The notes beneath the pieces were generated by a model, which saw only the letters and a program-made list of their open reading frames with translations, was not told the origin of the DNA and did not search any database. This document shows positions 19,156-28,197 of a stretch of 64,000 nucleotides of DNA, piece by piece. Within the stretch, counting starts at the first letter, position 1. Every line of letters begins with the position of its first letter. Made by a program: the position numbers and the translations under genes. This DNA is from Paenibacillus kribbensis (GTDB lineage: Bacteria > Bacillota > Bacilli > Paenibacillales > Paenibacillaceae): assembly GCF_002240415.1 (NCBI RefSeq), contig NZ_CP020028.1, positions 1,451,501-1,515,500 of the forward strand. Reading direction: 5' to 3'.

Positions 19156-19886
19156 AAATGTTGGCTGAATGGATACAGGACGCGCAAAATATCGTTTTCT
19201 TCGGCGGAGCCGGGACATCGACGGAAAGCGGTATTCCGGATTTTCGTTCGGCGGCCGGCTTGTATCAGAGTGAGGAAAAACTGCCTTATTCCCCGGAGGT
19301 TATGCTGAGCCGTTCTTTTTTTGTCAAGCACCCTGAAGTGTTCTTCGGCTTCTATCGCAGCAAAATGCTGCATCCCGATGCGGAGCCGAACGGCTGCCAT
19401 CGTTTTCTTGCGTCCTTGGAACACCAAGGCCGACTTAAAGCGGTGGTGACACAAAATATTGACGGATTGCATCAGGCCGCAGGCAGTGTCAATGTACTCG
19501 AACTTCACGGTTCGGTGCATCGCAATCATTGCATGAAGTGCGGGCGCTTTTACAGTCTGAATGAGGTAATGAGCAGCTCTGAGGTCGTACCCAAATGTCC
19601 GGTGGACGGGGGAATGATCAAACCGGATGTTGTTTTATATGAGGAGGAACTGAATCAGGATACCATTGTTCGATCCGTTCAGGCCATTTCGCAGGCCGAT
19701 CTGCTGTTAATTGGGGGAACGTCGTTGACCGTGCATCCTGCGGCAGGTCTGATCACTTATTTCCACGGTAAGCATACGGTTCTGCTCAATACCGACCCCA
19801 CCTCCTATGATCACAAGGCCGATCTGCTTATCACTAACCCGATTGGACAGGTTATGGCACAACTCGCTGATCAGTTAGGGTTGTAA
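19143..19886 (+). CDS. Sir2-family NAD-dependent protein deacylase
   Basis: 247-residue sirtuin. NAD-binding motifs GAGTSTESGIPDFRS and TQNIDGLHQ, the catalytic His in ELHGSVH, and GTSLTVHPAAG are present. Known role: removal of acyl groups from protein lysines using NAD. The zinc site looks atypical: the first pair CMKC is intact, but the second is KCPVDGG, with Asp where a CxxC would supply the fourth Cys. GGAGGTG lies about 9 bp before ATG. It is the last gene of the hydrolase-HAD unit. Confidence 0.9.
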   Translation: MDKVKMLAEWIQDAQNIVFFGGAGTSTESGIPDFRSAAGLYQSEEKLPYSPEVMLSRSFFVKHPEVFFGFYRSKMLHPDAEPNGCHRFLASLEHQGRLKAVVTQNIDGLHQAAGSVNVLELHGSVHRNHCMKCGRFYSLNEVMSSSEVVPKCPVDGGMIKPDVVLYEEELNQDTIVRSVQAISQADLLLIGGTSLTVHPAAGLITYFHGKHTVLLNTDPTSYDHKADLLITNPIGQVMAQLADQLGL

Positions 19887-19894
19887 TCGTTTTC

Positions 19895-19924
19895 TTGTCA
19901 ACGGTCGCATAAAAGCGCTATAGT
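19895..19924 (+). promoter_or_regulatory. SigA-type promoter for the aldo/keto reductase gene
   Basis: TTGTCA (19895-19900), 18-bp spacer, TATAGT (19919-19924), about 45 bp before the start codon. Good match to the vegetative consensus. Confidence 0.6.
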
Positions 19925-19970
19925 ATTGTTGTACCGGACATAAGAATGTTTCGAGAGAGGCAGGGATAGC

Positions 19971-20978
19971 ATGGTTTATTTGGCTGACGATAATCGTTAT
20001 GAAAGCATGAAATATAACCGCACAGGGAGATCAGGCCTCAAATTGCCCGCCATTTCGTTGGGCTTGTGGCACAATTTTGGCGGAATCAACAACGCGGAAA
20101 ATGGCCGCAACATGATCACCCGATCCTTTGATTTGGGAATTACGCATTTTGACCTCGCCAATAACTACGGCCCTCCAGCAGGATCAGCAGAGGAATTTTT
20201 TGGACAAGTATTAGCTAGTGATCTGAAACCCTATCGGGATGAGATGGTCATTTCAACCAAAGCAGGCTACTATATGTGGCCGGGGCCTTATGGGGATTGG
20301 GGTTCACGCAAGTATCTGATTTCTAGTCTGGATCAGAGCCTGAAGCGGCTGGGGCTGGACTATGTCGACATCTTCTACTCTCACCGCTTTGATCCTGATA
20401 CACCTCTTGAAGAAACGATGCAGGCGCTCGATCATATCGTGCGTTCCGGCAAAGCACTGTATGTAGGTGTATCTAATTACAGCGCGGAGCAAACGGCAGA
20501 AGCCGCTCGTATTTTGAAGGAGCTGGGAACACCGCTTCTGATTCATCAGCCGAAATATTCTCTGCTCGACCGCTGGATTGAAAACGGATTACAGGACGTA
20601 CTGGACGAAAACGGGATAGGCAGCATTGCCTTCTGCCCGCTGGCTCAGGGATTGCTGACCAATAAATATTTGAACGGCATTCCAGAAGATTCACGTGCGG
20701 CGAGTACGTCAGTCTTCTTGAATGAGAGCCATGTGACGCCTGAAACACTTCGCAAGGTACGTGCTCTCAATCAAATGGCAGCTGCGCGCGGACAAAGTTT
20801 GGCTCAATTCTCGTTGGCCTGGGCTCTGCGCGGTGAACGACTGACCTCCGTCCTGATCGGGGCCAGCCGTGCCAGCCAAATAGAGGAAAATGTTGCCACC
20901 TTGTCCAATCTGGACTTTTCACAGGAAGAACTGGATCGGATTGATTCCATTCTGCATGCGGGGAACACCCAGGATTAG
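19971..20978 (+). CDS. yghZ: Aldo/keto reductase, YghZ (L-glyceraldehyde 3-phosphate reductase) type
   Basis: 335-residue TIM-barrel NADPH-dependent reductase. From memory it aligns along its whole length with E. coli YghZ/Gpr, including LPAISLGLWHNFG, the catalytic Tyr region FDLANNYGPP, STKAGY with the active Lys, and YSHRFDPDTPLEETMQAL. Family members reduce L-glyceraldehyde 3-phosphate and other aldehydes such as methylglyoxal. ATG 19971 gives the same N-terminus as the E. coli protein. Monocistronic, with its own promoter and terminator. Confidence 0.92.
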   Translation: MVYLADDNRYESMKYNRTGRSGLKLPAISLGLWHNFGGINNAENGRNMITRSFDLGITHFDLANNYGPPAGSAEEFFGQVLASDLKPYRDEMVISTKAGYYMWPGPYGDWGSRKYLISSLDQSLKRLGLDYVDIFYSHRFDPDTPLEETMQALDHIVRSGKALYVGVSNYSAEQTAEAARILKELGTPLLIHQPKYSLLDRWIENGLQDVLDENGIGSIAFCPLAQGLLTNKYLNGIPEDSRAASTSVFLNESHVTPETLRKVRALNQMAAARGQSLAQFSLAWALRGERLTSVLIGASRASQIEENVATLSNLDFSQEELDRIDSILHAGNTQD

Positions 20979-21058
20979 GATAGAGGCACAGCCTAAAGGC
21001 CAATCGATATTTCGCAATAATCGATATCATTCATTCTGGCATAAATACTATACACGTA

Positions 21059-21092
21059 ACAGCCCGCATCGTTGAAGGATGCGGGCTGTTTG
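21059..21092 (+). terminator. Terminator after the aldo/keto reductase gene
   Basis: ACAGCCCGCATC pairs perfectly with GATGCGGGCTGT around a 7-nt loop (GTTGAAG), followed by TTTG. It is the only strong structure between this gene and the araC stop. Confidence 0.8.
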
Positions 21093-21197
21093 TCATATTG
21101 TAAACCATGCTGAATCTATCCTCCGTGATCTTGGCTGCAAAAAGATCGATTGTCGGGCTGAGTGTGTGCAGACTTATGCAGCCTGTAAAGCCTATCC

Positions 21198-22148
21198 CTA
21201 AGGCTGAGGATATTGCTTAACCTTGTTTCGATACTCAGTGGGTGATTGACCGCAGAAACGCTTGAATTGACGCGAAAAATACAAAGCGTCCGTTAGCCCA
21301 ACCGAGGCGGCTACCTGCTCCACGGACAGCTCGGGACGCTCACGCAGCAGTTGACGTGATTTGTCGATTCGCAGCTTGAGCAGATAAGTCACGGGGGAGA
21401 CGCCCGTCTCCTTCTTGAATATCCGTGACAAATACGCACGGTTATACCCAAGTCCTTCAGACATTTGCTCAATGGAAACGGGATGTGCATACTGAGTAGA
21501 CATATACTGAACCATCTGTTTGACGGTGCGTCGAATTTGCGAATCTGCTCCCGACGGATCAGACCAGTCACTCAGATGATTACCTGCTTCTCCCATGATC
21601 AGATACAAATAGCCGAGTGCTGAAAGATGAGAGCTGGATTTTCTGCTGTAGAAGGCCAATTGCATTTGCTCCAGATAACCGGGAATGGGATTGTGATCGG
21701 AGGCATGGAAGACAGGCTGATGAACGCGCAATCCTGCTTCCTGTACCACCTGCTCGGTGAGGTATCCAGTAAATGCTGACCAACGATAGCGCCACGGTTC
21801 TTCTTCATCCGAGGTATAGCTCACAAGCTGACCAGGGTGGATCAGAAAAAAATCGTTTTTTTCAAGCCGATATGTGTGCTGTTCCGTTCGGAAAATCCCT
21901 TTTCCCGATTCTACGAAATGAAGCAGATAGTAATCATAGAGCTTGGGCCCGACGGCATGACCGGATTTGGTTTGGCTCTCCCCTGCAAAGAGCACATGCA
22001 GCGGGCTATTTTCGTAAAGCACCGGATTAGAGGCGACAGCATAACTATATGAATGCGCTTGCAAAATAGGGTCATCCTTCCTACATTGTGAATAGTTTAG
22101 CGAATGCGGTATACTTACATTGTACATGTCCAAGTCACATTTATCCAT
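21198..22148 (-). CDS. AraC-family transcriptional regulator divergent from galKET
   Basis: Regulator with an N-terminal cupin-like sensor domain (FAGESQTKSGHAVGPKLYDYYLLHFVESGKG...) and a C-terminal double helix-turn-helix of AraC type (SIEQMSEGLGYNRAYLSRIFKKETG... SVEQVAASVGLTDALYFSRQFKRFCGQSPTEYR). Position next to gal suggests it senses galactose or a galactoside, but that is inference. The open frame starts at 22190, yet that ATG lies inside the likely -10 of its own promoter. The real start is probably ATG 22148 or 22127; neither has a strong Shine-Dalgarno, so 22148 is tentative. Confidence 0.85.
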   Translation of the reverse strand: MDKCDLDMYNVSIPHSLNYSQCRKDDPILQAHSYSYAVASNPVLYENSPLHVLFAGESQTKSGHAVGPKLYDYYLLHFVESGKGIFRTEQHTYRLEKNDFFLIHPGQLVSYTSDEEEPWRYRWSAFTGYLTEQVVQEAGLRVHQPVFHASDHNPIPGYLEQMQLAFYSRKSSSHLSALGYLYLIMGEAGNHLSDWSDPSGADSQIRRTVKQMVQYMSTQYAHPVSIEQMSEGLGYNRAYLSRIFKKETGVSPVTYLLKLRIDKSRQLLRERPELSVEQVAASVGLTDALYFSRQFKRFCGQSPTEYRNKVKQYPQP

Positions 22149-22189
22149 AGCTTCAACACATGGATGCATTACACTGTGTGGCGCTTTCA

Positions 22190-22217
22190 TTTATACTGAA
22201 TTCATAAGAGATGTCAA
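22190..22217 (-). promoter_or_regulatory. Promoter of the araC-type gene
   Basis: On the minus strand TTGACA (22217-22212), 16-bp spacer, TATAAA (22195-22190). It interleaves with the galK promoter on the other strand. Confidence 0.65.
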
Positions 22218-22229
22218 CCTGATTATGAT
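22201..22229 (+). promoter_or_regulatory. Candidate galK promoter
   Basis: TTCATA (22201-22206), 17-bp spacer, TATGAT (22224-22229). A weak -35 plus overlap with the divergent regulator promoter suggests activation by the adjacent AraC protein. Confidence 0.5.
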
Positions 22230-22283
22230 TTTTACAGGGAAGTCAGGGGGACCTTTACTAACGTGAATGAGGTGGATGTGGAT

Positions 22284-23462
22284 ATGAACTCTGCTGAATT
22301 AAAGAAACATTTTATTGAAAAATATGGTGAAAGCAGTCGTGAGCTGCGGATATTTCACGCACCTGGGCGGGTCAATCTGATTGGAGAGCATATCGACTAT
22401 AATGGTGGCTATGTACTCCCGGCTGCGCTGGAATTCGGAACGACACTGATCCTTCGTGCGCGCAATGATGATGAGATTCATTTTGCTTCGACAAACCTTT
22501 CGTATGAAGGTTCTATTCCACGTGGAGAGATAGGTAAAAACAAAACCGATGAGTGGGTGGACTATCCGGTGGGTGTGCTGGTGGAGTTGGCTAAAAAGGA
22601 AGTTTATCCGACTAGTGGATACGACCTGCTCTATCATGGAGAAATACCGAATGGTGCTGGATTATCCTCCTCTGCCTCGATTGAGGTTGTAACGGGATAT
22701 GCGTTCCTCACGATCGAAAAACAAGCAACAGATACCGTCGAAATTGCTTTGTTGTCCCAGCGGGCAGAAAACAATTACGTTGGTGTCAACTGCGGTATTA
22801 TGGACCAGTTCGCTGTCGCGAACGGAGCGGCTGATCATGCCATTCTACTGATGTGCGATACGCTGGAGTACCGTAAGGTGCCCTTCCGCACCGGTGCCTA
22901 TAAGCTGGTGATCGGCAACACGAACAAGCGTCGCGGTTTGGTGGATTCAGCTTATAACGAGCGCCGCAGCCAATGTGCCGAAGCGCTGTCTATTTTACAG
23001 CAGCAGGAGCCGACATTGGAATACCTCGCTCAGCTGGATGAGGCCCGTTTTGGCGAGCTTCAGCATCACATAGCGGATGAAACAGTGCGCCGCCGGGCAC
23101 AGCATGTGGTAGAGGAAAACGCGCGTGTGCTGGCCTCTGTCGATGCGCTTGCGGCCCATGATCTCGCAGCTTTTGGACAGTTGATGAACGCCTCGCATGA
23201 TTCATTGCGCGATTTGTATGAGGTCAGCTGTACGGAGCTGGATGTCATGGTTGAGGAAGCACGACGCATTTCAGGTACACTGGGTGCGCGTATGACAGGT
23301 GCTGGATTTGGAGGTTGTACGGTTTCACTGGTTCACGAAGATGATGTGGAACGTTTTGTACAGGAAGTCGGCGAAGCTTATCAGACCCGGACGGGGCTGG
23401 AGGCCAGCTTTTATGTATGTAAGGCGGGAGACGGAGTTAAAGAACTGAAGGAGGACGAATAA
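22284..23462 (+). CDS. galK: Galactokinase
   Basis: Phosphorylates galactose at C1 in the Leloir pathway. GHMP-kinase motifs are clear: the galactose-binding signature GRVNLIGEHIDYNGGYVLP, the ATP-binding GAGLSSSASIE, CGIMDQF with the catalytic Asp, and the late GARMTGAGFGGCTVSLV. The frame opens at GTG 22263, but GAGGTGG (22269-22275) sits 8 bp before ATG 22284, giving 392 residues and an N-terminus like B. subtilis GalK. First gene of galK-galE-galT; galE begins one base after its stop. Confidence 0.96.
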   Translation: MNSAELKKHFIEKYGESSRELRIFHAPGRVNLIGEHIDYNGGYVLPAALEFGTTLILRARNDDEIHFASTNLSYEGSIPRGEIGKNKTDEWVDYPVGVLVELAKKEVYPTSGYDLLYHGEIPNGAGLSSSASIEVVTGYAFLTIEKQATDTVEIALLSQRAENNYVGVNCGIMDQFAVANGAADHAILLMCDTLEYRKVPFRTGAYKLVIGNTNKRRGLVDSAYNERRSQCAEALSILQQQEPTLEYLAQLDEARFGELQHHIADETVRRRAQHVVEENARVLASVDALAAHDLAAFGQLMNASHDSLRDLYEVSCTELDVMVEEARRISGTLGARMTGAGFGGCTVSLVHEDDVERFVQEVGEAYQTRTGLEASFYVCKAGDGVKELKEDE

Positions 23463-23463
23463 C

Positions 23464-24453
23464 ATGGCAATTTTGGTCACAGGTGGAGCGGGATATATTG
23501 GTTCACATACGGTAGCAGAGCTGTTGGATCGAGGGGAAGAAGTGGTTGTGCTGGACAATTTGCAGACCGGGCACAAGGCAGCGCTGCTTGGGGGAAAGCT
23601 GTATGAAGGGGATTTGAGAGATAAAGAGCTGCTGTCCAAACTGTTTTCCGAAAATAGCATCGACGCGGTTATCCATTTTGCAGCCAACTCGCTGGTTGGG
23701 GAAAGTATGCAGAATCCTGGAAAATATTATGACAACAATGTGTTTGGCACGTTGAGCCTGCTGGAGGCTATGAAGGATGCTGGCGTGCGCCGAATCGTGT
23801 TTTCTTCTACTGCGGCAACCTATGGCGAACCGGAAAAAGTGCCGATTGAAGAGGGCGACCGTACAGAGCCGACGAACGTGTATGGCGAAACGAAGCTGAT
23901 GATGGAGCGCATGATGTCCTGGTTTGATAAAGTATTGGGCATTAAATATGTGTCCTTGCGGTATTTTAACGCGGCTGGCGCACATGAGAGCGGCAAGATC
24001 GGTGAAGACCACCGTCCAGAGAGCCATCTGATCCCATTGGTACTCCAAACAGCACTGAAACAGCGTCCGCACATTTCCGTGTTTGGTGATGATTATGCGA
24101 CACCTGACGGGACGTGTATCCGTGATTATATTCACGTCAGCGATCTGGCAGATGCTCATATGCGTGCAGTCAACTACTTGCGTGAAGGCAATGACAGCAA
24201 TGTGTTCAATCTGGGCAATGGACAGGGCTTCTCAGTCAAGGAAGTTATTGAGACGGCCCGCAAGGTTACCGGGCTTGACATTCCGGTTGTTACAGAACCA
24301 CGTCGTGCAGGTGATCCTGCGGTATTGGTTGCATCTTCTGACAAGGCTCGTTCTGTGCTTGGCTGGAGTCCGAAGCGGACCAGGCTGGAGGATATTATTA
24401 GCGGAGCATGGGGCTGGCACCAGTCGCATCCTCAGGGCTACGGCGACGAATAG
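23464..24453 (+). CDS. galE: UDP-glucose 4-epimerase
   Basis: 329-residue short-chain dehydrogenase that interconverts UDP-galactose and UDP-glucose. The Rossmann motif GGAGYIGSHT opens the protein, catalytic Ser is in FSSTAATYGEP and Tyr/Lys in NVYGETKLM, with RYFNAAGAHESG later. Its Shine-Dalgarno GGAGGA lies inside the end of galK. Length is normal. Confidence 0.97.
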   Translation: MAILVTGGAGYIGSHTVAELLDRGEEVVVLDNLQTGHKAALLGGKLYEGDLRDKELLSKLFSENSIDAVIHFAANSLVGESMQNPGKYYDNNVFGTLSLLEAMKDAGVRRIVFSSTAATYGEPEKVPIEEGDRTEPTNVYGETKLMMERMMSWFDKVLGIKYVSLRYFNAAGAHESGKIGEDHRPESHLIPLVLQTALKQRPHISVFGDDYATPDGTCIRDYIHVSDLADAHMRAVNYLREGNDSNVFNLGNGQGFSVKEVIETARKVTGLDIPVVTEPRRAGDPAVLVASSDKARSVLGWSPKRTRLEDIISGAWGWHQSHPQGYGDE

Positions 24454-24470
24454 ACAGGAGACGATGACAT

Positions 24471-26114
24471 ATGAGTGAAAGTCAATTCGCAGCTAAGAGC
24501 CATGATGAAGAACAGAACCGGCACCTGGCTCATGACATCGACGAAACGGCGCAGCAAGCAGCTTTATACGCGGTGGAGCAATTGGTTGCATTCGCGCAAA
24601 AACGGGGCTTGATCAGTCCGCAAGATATAGATTACAGCCGTAATTTGCTGCTGGAGCAATTCGGGTTTTCCGAGCCTTATTCAGGTGGGGAGGCAGGGGG
24701 CATTACTGCCCCCGAAGTTCTCCAGCCTGTGCTCAATATATTGATTGATTATGGCTTTGCCACAGGACTTATTCCCGAAAACACAGATACGTATCGTGAT
24801 TTGCTCGACTCCAAAATCATGGGCTTGCTGATGGCAAGACCTTCCGAGGTCGTCCGTGACTTTCAGCAAATGCAAGCTGAACGTGGCATAGAGGCGGCGA
24901 CAGATGCTTTTTATCAGCTATGTATCGACTCGAACTACATTCGAATGGATCGGGTTTCCAGCAATGTGTACTGGAATCAGCCGACAGCTTACGGGGATAT
25001 GGAAATTACGATCAACCTGTCCAAGCCGGAAAAAAGTCCAAAGGAAATTGCGATGGCGAAGCTTCTTCCACCGCCCGTGTATCCTAAATGTCAATTATGC
25101 CGTGAAAACGTCGGATATGCCGGAAGAGTAAATCATCCGTCCCGTCAAAATTTGCGCATCATTCCGTTGGAACTAAACGGGGAGCCGTGGTTTTTTCAAT
25201 ACTCACCTTATGTGTACTACAACGAGCATTGCATCGTGTTCCATCATGATCATGTGCCAATGAAGCTGACAAAGGACACGCTGCGGCGGTTACTGGCCTT
25301 TACGAAAGCGTTTCCGCATTATTTTATTGGTTCCAATGCCGATCTGCCGATTGTCGGGGGATCGATCCTGACCCATGATCATTTTCAAGGGGGGCGCCAT
25401 ACATTCCCGATTGAAAAAGCAGGTGTGGACGGGGTGTATCATAATAAAACGTTTCCGCAGGTTACGGCAGGCATCGTGAACTGGCCGATGTCGGTGATCC
25501 GTTTTACGTCAGCGGATGCCGAGGAGCTGTTGGAGGCAGGAAATGCTGCTTTTGAAGCTTGGAAAGCTTACAACGATCCTGCAGCCGACGTCCTCTCTCA
25601 TACAGAGCAGAAGGGGGAAACGGTTCCGCATAACACAGTGACGCCGATTGTGCGCCGGGATGCTGAAGGAAGGTTCCAGATGGATCTGGTGCTGCGCAAC
25701 AACCGAACAAGTGATGAATACCCGGAAGGTATTTTTCATCCCCACCGTGAGATGCATCACATCAAAAAGGAAAATATCGGCCTGATCGAAGTGATGGGAC
25801 TTGCCATATTACCGGGGCGGCTCAAGGAAGAGCTGGATGGAATTGCAGATATTTTGTGCGGGAACGATGAGCTGGCTGCTGCCATACAGGAGGAAGGACA
25901 TCCACTGTTCAAGCATGCAGACTGGATTGATCAGTTAAACACGCGATTTGGTCGCTTGTCTGACAAGGAGACGGCTGTCCGTACCGTGCAAAATGAAGTT
26001 GGACTGAAATTCAGCGAAATTCTGGAGCATGCAGGAGTGTATAAACGGAATTCGTCCGGTCAGCAGGCCTTTGGCCGTTTTATGCAACAATTGGGATATA
26101 CCCTGGGAGAATAA
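24471..26114 (+). CDS. galT: Galactose-1-phosphate uridylyltransferase (Firmicute type)
   Basis: 547-residue enzyme of the large GalT type found in Gram-positive bacteria, transferring UMP from UDP-glucose to galactose 1-phosphate. Seen are the paired Cys in PKCQLCRENVGYAGR, the segment CIVFHHDHVPMKL, and the active-site motif THDHFQGGRHTFPIEKA, whose second His is the expected nucleophile. Starts 17 bp after galE; the operon ends in a terminator at 26171. Confidence 0.96.
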   Translation: MSESQFAAKSHDEEQNRHLAHDIDETAQQAALYAVEQLVAFAQKRGLISPQDIDYSRNLLLEQFGFSEPYSGGEAGGITAPEVLQPVLNILIDYGFATGLIPENTDTYRDLLDSKIMGLLMARPSEVVRDFQQMQAERGIEAATDAFYQLCIDSNYIRMDRVSSNVYWNQPTAYGDMEITINLSKPEKSPKEIAMAKLLPPPVYPKCQLCRENVGYAGRVNHPSRQNLRIIPLELNGEPWFFQYSPYVYYNEHCIVFHHDHVPMKLTKDTLRRLLAFTKAFPHYFIGSNADLPIVGGSILTHDHFQGGRHTFPIEKAGVDGVYHNKTFPQVTAGIVNWPMSVIRFTSADAEELLEAGNAAFEAWKAYNDPAADVLSHTEQKGETVPHNTVTPIVRRDAEGRFQMDLVLRNNRTSDEYPEGIFHPHREMHHIKKENIGLIEVMGLAILPGRLKEELDGIADILCGNDELAAAIQEEGHPLFKHADWIDQLNTRFGRLSDKETAVRTVQNEVGLKFSEILEHAGVYKRNSSGQQAFGRFMQQLGYTLGE

Positions 26115-26170
26115 AATCAATTGCACGGCGCATAATACATTACGAGAACCCTCCCAAGATATGACATGGA

Positions 26171-26202
26171 ACCATGCTCCTTTACAGAGTGTGGTTTTTT
26201 TT
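26171..26202 (+). terminator. Terminator of the gal operon
   Basis: ACCATGCTC pairs with GAGTGTGGT (one GU and one mismatch) and is followed by eight T. Confidence 0.75.
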
Positions 26203-26219
26203 CTGAAAAGAATGCTGAT

Positions 26220-26248
26220 TTGTTTCCTGTAACTGATAAGGTTATAAT
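26220..26248 (+). promoter_or_regulatory. Promoter of the iron alcohol dehydrogenase gene
   Basis: TTGTTT (26220-26225), 17-bp spacer, consensus TATAAT (26243-26248), 53 bp before the start codon. Confidence 0.65.
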
Positions 26249-26301
26249 AGAGTAGTTTCTTAACATTAAACTTTAGAAAATATTGGAGGCGAGCGTTTGC
26301 G

Positions 26302-27465
26302 ATGAAAGCATTTGAATTTTATAATCCGACACAATTGATCTTCGGTAAAGGGCAATTGGAAGCTCTCAAGCGTGAAGTTCCCAAATATGGTAAACGTGTA
26401 TTGCTTGTATATGGCGGTGGCAGTATTAAGCGCAGCGGTTTGTACGATAATGTAATAAGTTTGCTTGGTGAAATTGGCGCAGAGGTAACGGAACTGGCAG
26501 GTGTAGAACCAAATCCTCGCTTGTCCACCGTACATAAAGGCGTGGAATTGTGTAAAACACATCAAATCGATCTTGTATTGGCTGTGGGTGGCGGTAGTGT
26601 GCTGGATTGTTCCAAAGCTATCGCTGTCGGCGCAAAATATGATGGCGACATGTGGGATTTTGCGGAGCGTAAAGCGGCTGCAAAGGCGGCATTGCCATTA
26701 GGTACAGTGCTGACGATGGCAGCAACCGGTTCCGAAATGAACGCAGGTTCTGTCATTACGAACGAAAAAACACAGGAGAAATTGGGATGGGGCAGCGTAT
26801 ATGCGTTCCCTGCGTTTTCCATTCTTGATCCGGTGAACACGTACTCTCTGCCGCGAGATCAAACCGTTTACGGAATTGTGGATATGATGTCACATACGCT
26901 GGAGCATTATTTCCATTTGGAATCCAATACTCCGGTTCAACTGGGCTGGTGTGAAACGCTTTTGCGTACGGTTATTGATGCTGCTCCGGGTCTGGTTGAC
27001 AATCTGGAAAACTACGAGTTGCGCGAAACGATTATGTATTGTGGTACGATGGCGCTAAACGGCTTCCTGAACATGGGGCTGACAGGTGACTGGGCTACTC
27101 ATAATATTGAGCATGCTGTGTCTGCTGTGTATGATATTCCACATGGCGGAGGATTGGCTATTCTGTTCCCGAACTGGATGAAGCATAATCTGCATGTGAA
27201 GCCTGAACGCTTCAAGCAACTGGCTGTGAATGTATTCCATGTGAACCCGGAAGGCAAGAGTGATGAAGAAGTAGCGTTGGAAGGTATTCAGGCCTTGCGT
27301 GATTTCTGGAACTCGATTGGTGCGCCGAGCCGTCTGGCAGATTACGATATTGATGCTTCCAAAATCGATGTTATGGCGGATAAAGCTGTGAAATTTGGAG
27401 CTTTCGGTGGCTTTAACAAGCTCAATCGCGAAGATGTAGTGGCAATTTACAACGCTTCCCTGTAA
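26302..27465 (+). CDS. Iron-containing alcohol dehydrogenase (butanol dehydrogenase-like, YugJ/BdhA type)
   Basis: 387-residue group III alcohol dehydrogenase, likely NAD(P)H-dependent aldehyde reduction in the cytosol. The dinucleotide motif [25 protein letters not shown], the metal ligands in [10 protein letters not shown] and [29 protein letters not shown] are present. Closest known types are clostridial BdhA/BdhB and Bacillus YugJ/YugK; the physiological substrate is not determined by sequence. GGAGG lies about 11 bp before ATG. Monocistronic. Confidence 0.92.
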   Translation: MKAFEFYNPTQLIFGKGQLEALKREVPKYGKRVLLVYGGGSIKRSGLYDNVISLLGEIGAEVTELAGVEPNPRLSTVHKGVELCKTHQIDLVLAVGGGSVLDCSKAIAVGAKYDGDMWDFAERKAAAKAALPLGTVLTMAATGSEMNAGSVITNEKTQEKLGWGSVYAFPAFSILDPVNTYSLPRDQTVYGIVDMMSHTLEHYFHLESNTPVQLGWCETLLRTVIDAAPGLVDNLENYELRETIMYCGTMALNGFLNMGLTGDWATHNIEHAVSAVYDIPHGGGLAILFPNWMKHNLHVKPERFKQLAVNVFHVNPEGKSDEEVALEGIQALRDFWNSIGAPSRLADYDIDASKIDVMADKAVKFGAFGGFNKLNREDVVAIYNASL

Positions 27466-27484
27466 CTCGGTTTCGGATCACTTT

Positions 27485-27527
27485 AAGCACGTTTGTACGT
27501 CATTTGACGTAGGGACGTGCTTTTTTT
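27485..27527 (+). terminator. Terminator after the alcohol dehydrogenase gene
   Basis: AAGCACGT pairs with ACGTGCTT, with a second inner stem ACGTC/GACGT, then seven T. Confidence 0.85.
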
Positions 27528-27558
27528 GGGTTTCATGTAAGGTATAGGAGGAAAATTT

Positions 27559-27584
27559 TGAAACTTTTTCAGGTTGAATACGTA
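27559..27584 (+). promoter_or_regulatory. SigW-type (ECF) promoter of nfeD-floT
   Basis: TGAAAC (27559-27564), exactly 16 bp, then CGTA (27581-27584): the full SigW consensus TGAAAC-N16-CGTA. It lies about 56 bp upstream of nfeD. The B. subtilis yuaF-floT operon is also SigW-controlled, so motif and context agree. Confidence 0.85.
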
Positions 27585-27639
27585 AACATATTTATAGGCT
27601 GGAAACCAGACTGAAAAGGTGCATGGAAGGAGGAGTCGC

Positions 27640-28158
27640 ATGGAAACCATATTTTGGTGGTTATTGGCAGGGGGCGCTATCTTTACGGTGGTCAGTGTAC
27701 TGATCGGGGATGTACTCGGAAGCTGGCTGGATGGGGCGTTGGAGCTGCCGGGCCTTGATTGGTTCAGACCTGTCGTTTTGCTTGGAGCCATGACTGCTTT
27801 TGGCGGGGCTGGTGTACTATTGACGAAATATACAGGGCTAAGCACGGGCTGGGTCGTTGTGCTTGCTTTTTGTGTTGCATTTGTCATTGGAGTACTCGTG
27901 TTTTTTGCGTTTATCAAGCCGATGGCGAACTCGGAGGTATCCAGCGGCTTCTCTATGCGTGAGCTGACTGGCAGGATCGGTGAGGTCACCATTCCGGTAC
28001 CGGAGGTTGGTTACGGGGAGGTTATGATCCGCTTTGGTGCAAGCAACACCATACATACGGCATCGAGCTTTGATCACAAGCCGCTGGCTGCGGGGACCCG
28101 TATTGTCGTGGTTGAGGTCGCAGAGGGCGTCGTCCACGTAGCATACCTGGACACATAG
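27640..28158 (+). CDS. NfeD-family membrane protein (YuaF-like)
   Basis: 172-residue protein with three membrane segments (WWLLAGGAIFTVVSVLIG; PVVLLGAMTAFGGAGVLL; GWVVVLAFCVAFVIGVLVFF) and a soluble OB-fold C-terminal domain beginning near ELTGRIGEVTIPVPEVG. NfeD proteins partner with flotillins in membrane microdomains and the envelope stress response. The frame opens at GTG 27619, but AAGGAGGA sits just before ATG 27640, which also gives the expected N-terminus. floT follows after 39 bp. Confidence 0.9.
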   Translation: METIFWWLLAGGAIFTVVSVLIGDVLGSWLDGALELPGLDWFRPVVLLGAMTAFGGAGVLLTKYTGLSTGWVVVLAFCVAFVIGVLVFFAFIKPMANSEVSSGFSMRELTGRIGEVTIPVPEVGYGEVMIRFGASNTIHTASSFDHKPLAAGTRIVVVEVAEGVVHVAYLDT

Positions 28159-28197
28159 ACGGCGCATTCGCTTAACTTGAAGGGAGCGTGAACGGGA

